Shown: positions 17,652 through 26,406 of the stretch, one piece after another
How the letters are laid out: each line of letters opens with the position of its first letter
Numbering within the stretch: the first letter of the stretch is position 1
DNA from: Klebsiella terrigena
GTDB lineage: Bacteria; Pseudomonadota; Gammaproteobacteria; Enterobacterales; Enterobacteriaceae
Assembly: GCF_006539725.1 (NCBI RefSeq)
Contig: NZ_BJNO01000011.1
Coordinates: 62,001 to 126,000 of the forward strand
Reading direction: 5' to 3'
Length of the DNA: 64,000 bases
Program-made: the position numbers and the translations under genes
Notes under the pieces: generated by a model
What the model was told of the DNA's origin: nothing
The model's input: only the letters and a program-made list of their open reading frames with translations
Database searches by the model: none

Positions 17652-18617
17652 ATGCGAAACCTGCGAGTGTACGAAGAAGCCTGGCCGCTACATACCCCGT
17701 TTGTGATTGCCCGCGGCAGCCGCAGCGAGGCGAAGGTAGTGGTGGTAGAGGTGGAGGAGAATGGCGTGAAGGGCGTCGGCGAGTGCACGCCGTACCCTCG
17801 CTATGGGGAGAGCATTGCCTCGGTTATGGCGCAAATTCTGACGATTGGCGAGCAGCTGGAAAGCGGCGCGACCCGCGAACAGCTTCAGCATCTGCTGCCG
17901 GCGGGGGCGGCGCGTAACGCCGTCGACTGCGCATTGTGGGATCTGCAGGCGCGTAGCGTGGGCAAAAGCATTCCGCAGCTGCTGGGGGTTGCGTTGCCGA
18001 ACCGGGTGGTGACGGCGCAGACGGTGGTGATCGGCACCCCGGAGCAGATGGCGGCTAGCGCCGCGGCGCTGTGGGAAAAGGGCGCGCGCCTGCTGAAGGT
18101 CAAGCTTGACGATCGCCTTATCAGCGAACGGCTGATCGCCATTCGCAGCGCGGTGCCGGAGGCCACGCTGATTGTTGACGCCAATGAATCCTGGCACAGC
18201 GATGGCCTGGCGGCGCGCTGCCAGCTGCTGGCCGATATCGGGGTGGCGATGCTTGAGCAGCCGCTGCCGGCGGACGCCGATGAGGCGCTGGAGAATTTTA
18301 TTCATCCTCTGCCCGTCTGCGCCGACGAGAGCTGCCACACCCGCGACAGCCTGCCGCGGCTGCGCGGGCGCTATGAGATGGTGAACATCAAGCTTGATAA
18401 AACCGGAGGCCTGACCGAAGCGCTGTTTCTCGCACAGGAGGCGGAGCAGCAGGGCTTTGAGCGCATGCTCGGCTGTATGCTCTGCACCTCGCGGGCGATT
18501 TCAGCGGCGCTGCCGCTGGCGCCGCTGGCGCGTTTCGCCGATCTCGATGGCCCGACCTGGCTGGCGGTTGACGTGGAGCCGGCGCTGCATTTCAGCACCG
18601 GCGTTCTTCATCTTTGA
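17652..18617 (+). CDS. ycjG: L-Ala-D/L-Glu epimerase (murein peptide recycling)
   Basis: 321 residues of the enolase superfamily, muconate-lactonising subgroup. It carries the KVKLDD lysine (~residue 150), metal ligands in VDANESW, LEQPLPADAD and CADESCHT, and the opposing base in NIKLDKTGG. It epimerises L-Ala-D-Glu released from murein peptides to L-Ala-L-Glu. It faces mpaA, whose enzyme makes its substrate, with a 10-bp 3' overlap. GGAGGAACC ribosome site. Confidence 0.95.
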   Translation: MRNLRVYEEAWPLHTPFVIARGSRSEAKVVVVEVEENGVKGVGECTPYPRYGESIASVMAQILTIGEQLESGATREQLQHLLPAGAARNAVDCALWDLQARSVGKSIPQLLGVALPNRVVTAQTVVIGTPEQMAASAAALWEKGARLLKVKLDDRLISERLIAIRSAVPEATLIVDANESWHSDGLAARCQLLADIGVAMLEQPLPADADEALENFIHPLPVCADESCHTRDSLPRLRGRYEMVNIKLDKTGGLTEALFLAQEAEQQGFERMLGCMLCTSRAISAALPLAPLARFADLDGPTWLAVDVEPALHFSTGVLHL

Positions 18618-19321
18618 GAGTGCCAGTGTAGCAGGTCGATCATCGCCGGCAGGTACGTTTCCGTGGCCTCGTCGGCGGATATCGGCGGGAATTCTGCGGT
18701 AATGCACGGCAGGCCGATATCGGCGCACCAGCTGCCGAAAGAGCCGGGCGTTTCGTACCCGACGCTGCCGACCAGCGGCAGGGCGAACGCGTCGGCCAGC
18801 CACCGGCCGAGCTCGCTATGGCCAGGATCCTCAATACAGGCCAGCGGATCGTGGAACGAGACCACCCACGCCGGGTGGATCTGGTGGATCAGCTGGCACA
18901 GGGCCTGGGTTTCCGGCTCCGAGCCGGGCTTTTCCCCGGTCAGCAGCACGACGTCGCGCTGCTCGGCCGCGCTGTTCCAGCGATAGACCGTTTCCCCTTC
19001 TTTCCAGTTTGCCGCGGGAAAATTGCGATTGAGATCGATGCCGCGCGCGTTGGCGCGCAGCCCGAGCTGACAGCCGTCGGGGTTGACCGCCAGCACGACG
19101 TGATGACGACGCAGTTCGGGCTTCAGAGTTCGAAGCGCGCAGGAGAGGGTGACCACCGACGAGTTTTCATCGCCGTGAGTGCCGGCAAGGATCAGGCCGC
19201 TGCGGCTATCGGCCAGCGGCGCGGGGAACCACAGCAGCGGTGCGCCAAGATGTGACTGGCCGTAGCGCTGGGTGCCGGGCGGAAAGGCGCCGCGCTGGGT
19301 ACGAGGACGAGAAACGGGCAT
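18608..19321 (-). CDS. mpaA: MpaA, murein tripeptide amidase A
   Basis: 237-aa M14-type zinc carboxypeptidase fold: zinc ligands in THGDENSS and SFHDPL, substrate-binding NPDGCQLGLRANARGIDLNR and the catalytic glutamate in TAEFPP. MpaA hydrolyses the D-Glu-mDAP bond of murein tripeptide, releasing L-Ala-D-Glu for YcjG. Convergent overlap with ycjG. Confidence 0.95.
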   Translation of the reverse strand: MPVSRPRTQRGAFPPGTQRYGQSHLGAPLLWFPAPLADSRSGLILAGTHGDENSSVVTLSCALRTLKPELRRHHVVLAVNPDGCQLGLRANARGIDLNRNFPAANWKEGETVYRWNSAAEQRDVVLLTGEKPGSEPETQALCQLIHQIHPAWVVSFHDPLACIEDPGHSELGRWLADAFALPLVGSVGYETPGSFGSWCADIGLPCITAEFPPISADEATETYLPAMIDLLHWHSQR

Positions 19322-19509
19322 AGGGCATCCTGTTAGCAGGTTATTTTCAGCAGTGTTGTGTAAAACCGTCCCGGAATCAAATAGTTTCCCTGGACGATGA
19401 AATCAGAATACGCGTCAATTTTCTATCACAAGCCGTTTGCAATTTCAGGTGATGAAACAAATAATCATCCTTCTGCCAGCTCTGGTTTTTTTATTTTAAA
19501 GGGGATCTT

Positions 19510-21126
19510 ATGAAGTATCCTGTCACATTGACATGCGGCGCGCTGTGGTTAGCCAGCGTTTCATCTCTGGCCTGGGCGGCGGATGTCCCTCCGGGTACCG
19601 TCTTAGCCGAGAAACAGGTACTGGTACGGCATATTAAAGATGAGCCGGCCTCATTAGATCCCGCTAAAGCCGTGGGCTTGCCGGAAATTCAGGTGATCCG
19701 CGATCTTTTTGAAGGTTTAGTCAACCAGGACGCTAAGGGCAATCTGATTCCCGGCGTGGCGACCCGCTGGCAGAGCAACGATAACCGGGTCTGGACCTTT
19801 ACCCTGCGCGATGACGCCCGCTGGTCGGACGGTACCCCGGTTACGGCGCAGGACTTCGTCTACAGCTGGCAGCGCCTGGTAGATCCGAAAACGACGTCAC
19901 CCTTTGCCTGGTTCGCCGCGCTGGCGGGCATAACGAATGCGCAAAATATTATCGACGGTAAGGCCGCGGTCGATACGCTGGGGGTTACCGCCGTAGATGC
20001 GCGCACGCTGCGGGTGCAGCTGGATAAGCCGCTGCCGTGGTTCAGCAATCTGACGGCCAGCTTCGCGTTTTATCCGGTACAGAAAGCGAACGTCGAGAGC
20101 GGCGCTAACTGGACGCGTCCGGGCAACCTTATCGGCAACGGGGCCTACGTGTTAAAAGACCGGGTGGTTAACGAAAAGCTGGTTGTCGTCCCTAACAGCC
20201 ACTACTGGGATAATGGCAAAACGGTTATCCAGCAGGTGACCTTTGTACCGATTAACCAGGAGTCGTCGGCGACCAAGCGCTACCTGGCTGGGGATATCGA
20301 TATCACCGAATCCTTCCCGAAAAACCTGTACCAAAAATTGCTGAAAGATATTCCGGGGCAGGTGTACACCCCGCCGCAGCTGGGCACCTACTACTACGCC
20401 TTTAACACGCAGAAGGGGCCGACCGCCGACGAGCGCGTGCGCCTGGCGCTGAGCCTGACCATCGACCGCCGCCTGATGGCGGAAAAAGTGCTGGGAACCG
20501 GCGAAAAACCGGCCTGGCACTTCACCCCGGACGTGACGGCAGGGTTTACGCCGCAGCCCTCGCAGGCGGAGAGCATGAGCCAGGCCGAGCTGAACGCGCA
20601 GGCCAAGGCGCTGCTGCAGGCGGCGGGCTATGGCCCTGGCCGTCCGCTGCAGCTGACGCTGCTGTATAACACCTCGGAAAACCACCAGAAGATTGCCATC
20701 GCGGTGGCGTCAATGTGGAAGAAAAACCTCGGCGTCGACGTCAAGCTACAGAATCAGGAGTGGAAAACGTATATCGATAGCCGAAACACCGGTAATTTCG
20801 ACGTGATTCGCGCCTCGTGGGTGGGGGATTACAACGAGCCTTCCACCTTCCTGTCGCTGCTGACCTCGACCCATAGCGGCAATATCTCCCGCTTTAACGA
20901 TCCGACCTATGACAAGATCTTAGCCCAGGCGGCGCAGGAGACGTCGGATAAGGCGCGTAACGATGATTACAACGCGGCAGAAAAGATAATCATGGCCAAA
21001 GCGCCCATTGCGCCAATTTATCAATACACCAACGGACGTTTGATTAAGCCGTGGCTGAAGGGCTATCCGATTACCAACCCGGAAGATGTCGCCTATAGCC
21101 GGACAATGTATATCGTCAAGCACTAA
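19510..21126 (+). CDS. mppA: MppA, periplasmic murein-peptide binding protein
   Basis: 538-aa SBP family 5 protein with a Sec signal (about residues 1-23, cut near AWA-AD) and a sequence that follows E. coli MppA along its length, e.g. HIKDEPASLDPAKAVGLPE and YNEPSTFLSLL. MppA binds murein tripeptide L-Ala-D-Glu-mDAP and delivers it to the Opp permease. Start with AAGGGGATC site. Completes the local recycling set with mpaA and ycjG. Confidence 0.96.
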   Translation: MKYPVTLTCGALWLASVSSLAWAADVPPGTVLAEKQVLVRHIKDEPASLDPAKAVGLPEIQVIRDLFEGLVNQDAKGNLIPGVATRWQSNDNRVWTFTLRDDARWSDGTPVTAQDFVYSWQRLVDPKTTSPFAWFAALAGITNAQNIIDGKAAVDTLGVTAVDARTLRVQLDKPLPWFSNLTASFAFYPVQKANVESGANWTRPGNLIGNGAYVLKDRVVNEKLVVVPNSHYWDNGKTVIQQVTFVPINQESSATKRYLAGDIDITESFPKNLYQKLLKDIPGQVYTPPQLGTYYYAFNTQKGPTADERVRLALSLTIDRRLMAEKVLGTGEKPAWHFTPDVTAGFTPQPSQAESMSQAELNAQAKALLQAAGYGPGRPLQLTLLYNTSENHQKIAIAVASMWKKNLGVDVKLQNQEWKTYIDSRNTGNFDVIRASWVGDYNEPSTFLSLLTSTHSGNISRFNDPTYDKILAQAAQETSDKARNDDYNAAEKIIMAKAPIAPIYQYTNGRLIKPWLKGYPITNPEDVAYSRTMYIVKH

Positions 21127-21171
21127 TCAGTACCGGTTGCCTGATGGTGTCAGACAACCATCGCTAAACCC

Positions 21172-21202
21172 AGAACTGGCGCGGCTTGTTGCGCCAGGTT
21201 CT
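21172..21202 (+). terminator. Likely transcription end of mppA
   Basis: agaactggcgc and gcgccaggttct form a strong stem around an 8-nt loop, followed by a pyrimidine run (CTTTC). A second, weaker hairpin lies just upstream at 21135-21159. Confidence 0.55.
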
Positions 21203-21325
21203 CTTTCAGACCCTCGCCCAATCTGAGCGGGGAGTCGTCAAAAGCTGATAAAGCAACAATCATTCATCCCGCTCCCTTAATTTTCGGTAATGTACAGAAA
21301 ATTATATTATTTACGGGATATTGAG

Positions 21326-21562
21326 ATGAAAAAGCCTATTATTTCCACAGTATTGGGTTTTGTGGTCCTGATGTTGACCGGATGCACAACGACATACACG
21401 ATGACAACCCGGTCGGGAGAGCATATTGAAACTCAGGGAGCGCCTGAGGTGGATGCTGCGACGGGCATGACGAAATACGCTGATGCTTATGGTTATCATC
21501 GCGTCATCAAAACCGGTGAGGTCGTTCAGACGACAAAAGGGGCAACAAAGCTGGGATGGTGA
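21326..21562 (+). CDS. Small lipoprotein, YgdI/YgdR (DUF903) family
   Basis: 78 residues starting at MKKPIIS (21326). An N-terminal membrane segment ends in the lipobox LTGC, then the DUF903-type domain with TMTTRSGEHIETQGAPEVD and YKKIK-like beta strands. A TTGAGATG context gives only a modest ribosome site. Predicted outer-membrane-anchored lipoprotein of unknown role, as for the whole family. Confidence 0.85.
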   Translation: MKKPIISTVLGFVVLMLTGCTTTYTMTTRSGEHIETQGAPEVDAATGMTKYADAYGYHRVIKTGEVVQTTKGATKLGW

Positions 21563-21645
21563 TGTGAGATTTTCATTTGATGGAGGGTAAAAGCGGTAAC
21601 CCGATAATCGTTCTACCGCTTAAGGAAGTGCCGGTCATCATACAA

Positions 21646-21902
21646 TTATGCGCCAAACGCACCGTCGATGGTGTGCATGGCCCGCTGTCACGCACCCGCT
21701 TTATCACCGCGTCACGATCGGCGCTGTCCGTCTGAACTGCGGTACTTCCGGTTTCCGTTGCCAGTTTCGCTGCGGCTTCCGGCGATCCGGCGTAGGTGAA
21801 AACGACTGAAGCGCCATCTGAAGCAAAGCGTCGTACGATAGCCGCGCCAATACCACGACTCCCGCCCAACACCAGTACCGATTTCTTGTGTAATGCAGCC
21901 AT
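21646..21902 (-). pseudogene. SDR oxidoreductase gene with a large internal deletion
   Basis: The start (ATG at 21902) encodes a normal classical SDR N-terminus: VLVLGGSRGIGAAIVRRFA, then residues to about 66 (KRVRDSGP). The sequence then jumps out of frame into a typical SDR C-terminus, MHTIDGAFGA followed by TAA at 21648-21646. Some 500 bp, including the Ser-Tyr-Lys catalytic region, are missing and the join is frameshifted. The +strand regulator at 21977 is its former controller. Confidence 0.85.
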
Positions 21903-21918
21903 AAACCTGTTCCTCATG

Positions 21919-21942
21919 ATATTGTAGTGATGATTACAATAT
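21919..21942. promoter_or_regulatory. Palindromic operator 1 of the TetR-type regulator
   Basis: atattgta (21919-21926), an 8-nt centre and tacaatat (21935-21942): a perfect 8-bp inverted repeat in the gap between the SDR remnant and the TetR gene. Typical of TetR-family operators. Confidence 0.65.
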
Positions 21943-21972
21943 GCTTCGAAAGATCATGCCGTCAAGGAGTAA

Positions 21973-21988
21973 TGTAGTGAGCACTACA
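21973..21988. promoter_or_regulatory. Palindromic operator 2, spanning the TetR start codon
   Basis: TGTAGTG-AG-CACTACA is a perfect 7-bp inverted repeat that includes the GTG start at 21977. It shares the TGTAGTG half-site with operator 1, so autorepression is likely. Confidence 0.55.
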
Positions 21989-22570
21989 AAAAATAGTCGC
22001 ACCCCGGGGCGCCCCCGCCAGTTTGATCCCGTGCAGGCCATTGAAACCGCGCAATACCTTTTTCACTCACGGGGTTATGACGCAGTCAGTGTTGCTGACC
22101 TGACAAAAGCGTTCGGCATCAATCCGCCCAGCTTCTATGCTGCCTTTGGCAGTAAGTTCGGGCTGTATACCCGCGTATTGGAGCGCTATAGCCATACCGG
22201 CGCGATCCCTTTTACGTCGCTTTTGCGTAACGATCGCCCAGTAGTTGAATGTTTGATAGATGTTCTGAACGAGGCAGCGAGACGTTACGTTACTGATTTG
22301 ACCGCTGCCGGGTGCCTGGTGCTGGAAGGCACCCATTGCAACGATCCCGAGGCTCGCGAGGCGGCGTGCGCGCTGCATACTGCCGCTGAAAATAGCCTTC
22401 GGGACTATATTGCCAGGCAATATCCGCAGGACGCCGTTCGGTTGACCGACTTTATGAGTACGCTGATGTCTGGTCTCTCCGCGAAAGCGCGGGCAGGGGA
22501 TAGCCTGGAGCGTCTACGGGAAACCGTACGCCTGGCGGGTCTGGCGCTGCGACAGATACTTTCACGCTGA
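21977..22570 (+). CDS. TetR/AcrR-family transcriptional regulator
   Basis: 197 residues when started at the GTG of 21977, which has AAGGAG 7 nt upstream; earlier ATG codons lack a site. Residues ~15-65 form the TetR HTH (VSVADLTKAFGINPPSFYAAFG). The C-terminal domain resembles regulators of the YdeS/AcrR subgroup that control a neighbouring SDR. Its presumed target at 21646-21902 is now a deletion remnant, so the regulator may be left over. Confidence 0.85.
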   Translation: MSTTKNSRTPGRPRQFDPVQAIETAQYLFHSRGYDAVSVADLTKAFGINPPSFYAAFGSKFGLYTRVLERYSHTGAIPFTSLLRNDRPVVECLIDVLNEAARRYVTDLTAAGCLVLEGTHCNDPEAREAACALHTAAENSLRDYIARQYPQDAVRLTDFMSTLMSGLSAKARAGDSLERLRETVRLAGLALRQILSR

Positions 22571-22584
22571 TGCCAGCGTTTCAA

Positions 22585-23514
22585 TTAAATGACTGTTTTT
22601 AGCCAGGATTCAATATCCTGAGTCGGAATATTATTCTGTACATTCCAGGTGTTGATCATCGGCCACCACATGCCGTCTCCCCTGGCGAAAGCTGCACGAT
22701 AGCGAAGCATCGGGTCACCCGGATTTAAATGCAGTTCATCCAGTAGCGTGGGTAGGGTCAATACGTCTTTGGCAAAGGTTTGATTTGTCACGCGTTCAAC
22801 GGTTTCCGCCAGTTTTCCATAGGAGGTTGTTTCACCCGCGACAAATATCACTTCATTTATGATTCGCGGCTGATGCAAATAAATTTCGGTGGTTAGTCGG
22901 CCAATATCCGCAGGAGAGGTGACGGTCACCTGCGTGTTCCATCCCCCAAGCGCATTGATGGTATTTTCGGATAAATTCACCACATCGAATGCCGGTTCGA
23001 AGAGAAAACAGGTAAACATGCCGGTTGAAACAATGACCCATTGCGTCGTGTTTTGTTCCCGCAGCAGCGTCCTGACGTCATACTGCTCGTCCCAGACGGG
23101 TTGACCGCTCCCTTTGCCGACCACATCGTAATTCACGCCAAACTGCCAGGGGAAATAGCGGCTAACGCCAGCTTCCAGCACCGCGCGGGTAATTTTTATC
23201 TGGGTACCTGCGCCAGCGACAAACCCCATGCAGTTAATTACGGTATCAAAATCCGCAAAGTAGTTTTTTAATGATTCAATCGCGCTAGCGGCGACATCGA
23301 CAGCGATAAATTCTGCCCCCGCATCAGACAGTTTTTGATGAGTTTCAGATTGCAGTTTGCCTTGTGTATCCCAGGAACCGGGCGACACGATAACGGAGAC
23401 GGCGCCATTGTGCTGCGTGACAGCCGGAATCAGTGAGTCCAGCACGGCGGCCCCCAGTTGTCCCGCTCCCAGCACTAATACTCTCTCGCTCGTCTTAATA
23501 TTACGTTCTTTCAT
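22585..23514 (-). CDS. NmrA-like aromatic alcohol reductase-type oxidoreductase
   Basis: 309 residues with an NAD(P)-binding Rossmann start VLVLGAGQLGAAVLDSL (glycine motif GAGQLG), an NmrA-like core and the segment SRYFPWQFGVNYD common to isoflavone-reductase/aromatic-alcohol-reductase homologues. ATG at 23514 preferred: GAGG lies 6 nt upstream, while the upstream GTG has none. Divergent from the LysR gene at 23657. The true substrate is unknown. Confidence 0.8.
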   Translation of the reverse strand: MKERNIKTSERVLVLGAGQLGAAVLDSLIPAVTQHNGAVSVIVSPGSWDTQGKLQSETHQKLSDAGAEFIAVDVAASAIESLKNYFADFDTVINCMGFVAGAGTQIKITRAVLEAGVSRYFPWQFGVNYDVVGKGSGQPVWDEQYDVRTLLREQNTTQWVIVSTGMFTCFLFEPAFDVVNLSENTINALGGWNTQVTVTSPADIGRLTTEIYLHQPRIINEVIFVAGETTSYGKLAETVERVTNQTFAKDVLTLPTLLDELHLNPGDPMLRYRAAFARGDGMWWPMINTWNVQNNIPTQDIESWLKTVI

Positions 23515-23656
23515 GTGGAACCTCACTTTGTTAAATCGCCTGTTTTCTGCGAGTAGAGAAAGGTTACGTCAGCGTGCCTCATTCGATAAGACGATGAATA
23601 CAGGTTAGACTGTTCGTAAAAATGGGATAATCAACGCGTTCAGGCACGGTGGGAAT

Positions 23657-24556
23657 ATGGATAAGCTGGAATCAATGCAGGTCTATGTTCACGTGGTAGA
23701 TACCCATAGCTTCGCCAGGGCGGCAGAAGTGCTGGGGCTACCGCGTTCAACGGTATCGCGGGTCGTTAAGGCGCTGGAGGCATACCTGGGGATTCAGCTT
23801 TTACAGCGTACCACCCGCAAACTTAGCGTGACCGCAGAGGGCCGCCGTTACTACGATGAGTGCAAAAATCTCCTGGCGGATATTGCAACAATGGAGTCTT
23901 CATTTCCCGGCAGAACTGCACAGCCCAGAGGCCGTTTTAAAGTCGGGATGCCGCAGTCTCTCGCCCGACATTGCATTCTTCCCCGGCTCCCGGCATTTCT
24001 GCGCCAGTATCCCGAGCTGGAGTTGATACTCTGTTCCAGCGATAACGTGGAAGACATCATTCAGGAAGGGTATGACTGCGTGATCCGCACCGGCAGGATC
24101 GAGGATTCAACGACGCTGGTCGCGCGACCTCTGGCGAATTTTAGGTGGGTAGTTCTGGCGTCGCCGACGTACATTGAGCGCCATGGCAAGCCAGTGACGT
24201 TTGACGATCTGGAAAGGCATCATGCAGTTGGCTACCTGAACCACCGCACCGGACGTACCACCGAGTGGTTTTTTACACGTGATGACGGCGATTGTGCGAT
24301 CCGTATGAAAGAGACGCTAGTCGTTGATGATACGGATGCCTACATCCAGGCTGGTATCGAAGGTCTTGGACTCATTCGTGTTGCCAGCTATCTGGTTGCG
24401 CCATATTTGAAGAGTGGGGCGCTGGTTTCCTGCATGGGCAATTTTACTTTCGATCTGCCGCTTTCCCTTGTCTATCCGCAAAACCGCTATCTTCCGCCTT
24501 CGGTTCGCGCTTTTTATGACTGGAGCCGTGCAGTTTTGCACCAGCCGGTTATGTAG
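23657..24556 (+). CDS. LysR-family regulator
   Basis: 299 residues; HTH in the first 60 (SFARAAEVLGLPRSTVSRVVKAL), then the periplasmic-binding-like effector domain. The sequence matches the broad LysR group that regulates a divergently encoded oxidoreductase, here the NmrA-type gene 142 bp away. The ATG at 23657 follows GGGAATATGG. 3' overlap of 8 bp with the next, convergent LysR gene. Confidence 0.88.
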   Translation: MDKLESMQVYVHVVDTHSFARAAEVLGLPRSTVSRVVKALEAYLGIQLLQRTTRKLSVTAEGRRYYDECKNLLADIATMESSFPGRTAQPRGRFKVGMPQSLARHCILPRLPAFLRQYPELELILCSSDNVEDIIQEGYDCVIRTGRIEDSTTLVARPLANFRWVVLASPTYIERHGKPVTFDDLERHHAVGYLNHRTGRTTEWFFTRDDGDCAIRMKETLVVDDTDAYIQAGIEGLGLIRVASYLVAPYLKSGALVSCMGNFTFDLPLSLVYPQNRYLPPSVRAFYDWSRAVLHQPVM

Positions 24557-25478
24557 TGCTCTGCATGGCCTGTTTTAACTTTTCCATCAACCAGTTCAGC
24601 GCAGGATCCTGTACCCGGCGCTTGTGGCGCAAAATGCACAGCGTAAAAGTGGGATAATTCACGGGTGTTTCGCTGGAGCGCAAAGCAAAATGCTGCTGCC
24701 AGCGTTGGGCCAGCCCGTCGGGAACCGTGGCGAAAACCGGCATGGTGGTTAACAGCAGAGGAAAGGTAGAAAAATTCGCCGTCACATAATGCACGTGACG
24801 TTGTAACCCCTGATCGGCGAGCTGGCGGTCAATTTCGCTGTGGTTTGATTCGCGATACGACACCATGATGTGCTCATAAGCGATAAAGTCGTTTATCGAC
24901 AATGGCCCATCACAAGGGATTTGTTGTGGCGACCAGAGCGTGGAAACCCCCATCGTCATGACCGGCTCGCTGACGACTTCACCGGTGCTCGGCTTATTCA
25001 GCGAAACGGCAATATCAATAACATCGTCTTCCAGTAATCGACGAACCTGAAAGGGATCGGCGGCGGCAATATGCAGCTCCACGCCCGGTGCTTCATGGGC
25101 GATGGCGGGCAATAAATCTGGCATCAGCCAGTGCTCGCTCCAGTCGCTCATGCCCAGTCGAAAGGTGTGCTTTGCCGTGGCGGGAGAGAAGTCCTGTGCA
25201 CCAAACATCACCGTATGCAGGTTTTCCATCAGCGGCTGCATATTGACCATCAACGCTTCAGCGCGCGGTGTCGGCAGCATCCCTTTGGCGCTGCGTACAA
25301 ACAGCGGGTCGTTGAACATCTCGCGCAGCCGTTTCAGCGCCCCGCTGATGGCGGGCTGCCCCAGATGCAGAACCTCTGCGCTGCGGGTGACGCTGCCCTC
25401 CCGGTATAGCACCAGAAAGACTGTCAGCAGATTCAAATCTATTCGGCTGAAATCATTTTCAATGATTTTCTTCATCAT
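24549..25478 (-). CDS. LysR-family regulator, NodD/PcpR-like subgroup
   Basis: About 309 residues from the ATG pair at 25478/25475 (no strong ribosome site for either). The N-terminus DLNLLTVFLVLYREGSVTRS and HTH GQPAISGALKRLREMFNDPL are characteristic of the NodD-type LysR subgroup that recognises aromatic or xenobiotic effectors. Divergent from the MBL hydrolase/NmrA pair, its likely target, across ~80 bp. Confidence 0.85.
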   Translation of the reverse strand: MMKKIIENDFSRIDLNLLTVFLVLYREGSVTRSAEVLHLGQPAISGALKRLREMFNDPLFVRSAKGMLPTPRAEALMVNMQPLMENLHTVMFGAQDFSPATAKHTFRLGMSDWSEHWLMPDLLPAIAHEAPGVELHIAAADPFQVRRLLEDDVIDIAVSLNKPSTGEVVSEPVMTMGVSTLWSPQQIPCDGPLSINDFIAYEHIMVSYRESNHSEIDRQLADQGLQRHVHYVTANFSTFPLLLTTMPVFATVPDGLAQRWQQHFALRSSETPVNYPTFTLCILRHKRRVQDPALNWLMEKLKQAMQSTT

Positions 25479-25557
25479 AATAATCAATTTGAATGTTATT
25501 CCTGCCAGAAGGATAGTGAACATCACCCGGAAAAATCAACCATGCGCGGAGGGCTTG

Positions 25558-26406
25558 ATGCAACAGTATCGAACAGGCGACAGCGTTATTTTTAAAGTGC
25601 TGGAACGTGAAATTCACATTTCGGTAGCGGATTTATATCCAGACTCTCTCCAGTCAGCGGATTCTGATGAGGCTAACCAACCGGTTTCACTATCAATACA
25701 TAGTTGGGTCGTCCGCACCCCCGACGATATTATTGTGATTGATACCGGGACCGGTAACGACCGCGATCGCGGGAATAATCCGTTTTATCATCAGTTAGAC
25801 ACGCCCTATCTGGAGAACCTTCTGGCAACAGGTATCAAGCCGGAAGAGGTGACGTTGGTATTAATGACGCACCTGCATACTGACCATGTCGGCTGGAATA
25901 CCGTGTGGCGTGAAAATCGTTGGGTGCCGCTGTTTCCTAATGCGCGATATATCTGCTCTGAGAAAGAGCTGATGCGGGTAAAAGACAGCGAACGCTACCG
26001 GAATTTATGGCTCGACAGCCTGCTGCCGGTGATTGAAGCGGGCCTGCTGGAAACAATAGATGTTGCTGCGCAGCCGTTGTTTGGCGGACGAATATGCTAT
26101 GTGCCAACGCCCGGGCACAGCCCCGATCATGCGGCATTGATATTGTCCTGCGGCGGTGAATATGCCTTTTTTGCCGGAGATATTGTGCATTCACCGTTGC
26201 AGTTTAGCCACCCGGCATGGAATTCGGTGTTTTGCGGCGACCACGAGCAGGCGGAAAAATCCCGACATTGGGCGATGGCGTGGTGTGCGGAACATCATGC
26301 CCTGTGGCTTAGCGCACATCTCGCCGGACAGTCCTGCGGCTGGCTTAGCGTCGACGGGTATGGGAACTATGGCTGGATGGAGGCGAGTGACAATAATGAT
26401 GAATAA
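25558..26406 (+). CDS. MBL-fold metallo-hydrolase
   Basis: 282 residues starting at ATG 25558 with GGAGGG 4 nt ahead. Zinc motif THLHTDHVGW (~residues 102-111), a second histidine in TPGHSPDH and the aspartate in FFAGDIVHS mark a metallo-beta-lactamase fold hydrolase (lactonase/glyoxalase-like N-acyl hydrolase group). The NmrA-type gene begins inside its 3' end, so they form an operon. Substrate not determined. Confidence 0.85.
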   Translation: MQQYRTGDSVIFKVLEREIHISVADLYPDSLQSADSDEANQPVSLSIHSWVVRTPDDIIVIDTGTGNDRDRGNNPFYHQLDTPYLENLLATGIKPEEVTLVLMTHLHTDHVGWNTVWRENRWVPLFPNARYICSEKELMRVKDSERYRNLWLDSLLPVIEAGLLETIDVAAQPLFGGRICYVPTPGHSPDHAALILSCGGEYAFFAGDIVHSPLQFSHPAWNSVFCGDHEQAEKSRHWAMAWCAEHHALWLSAHLAGQSCGWLSVDGYGNYGWMEASDNNDE

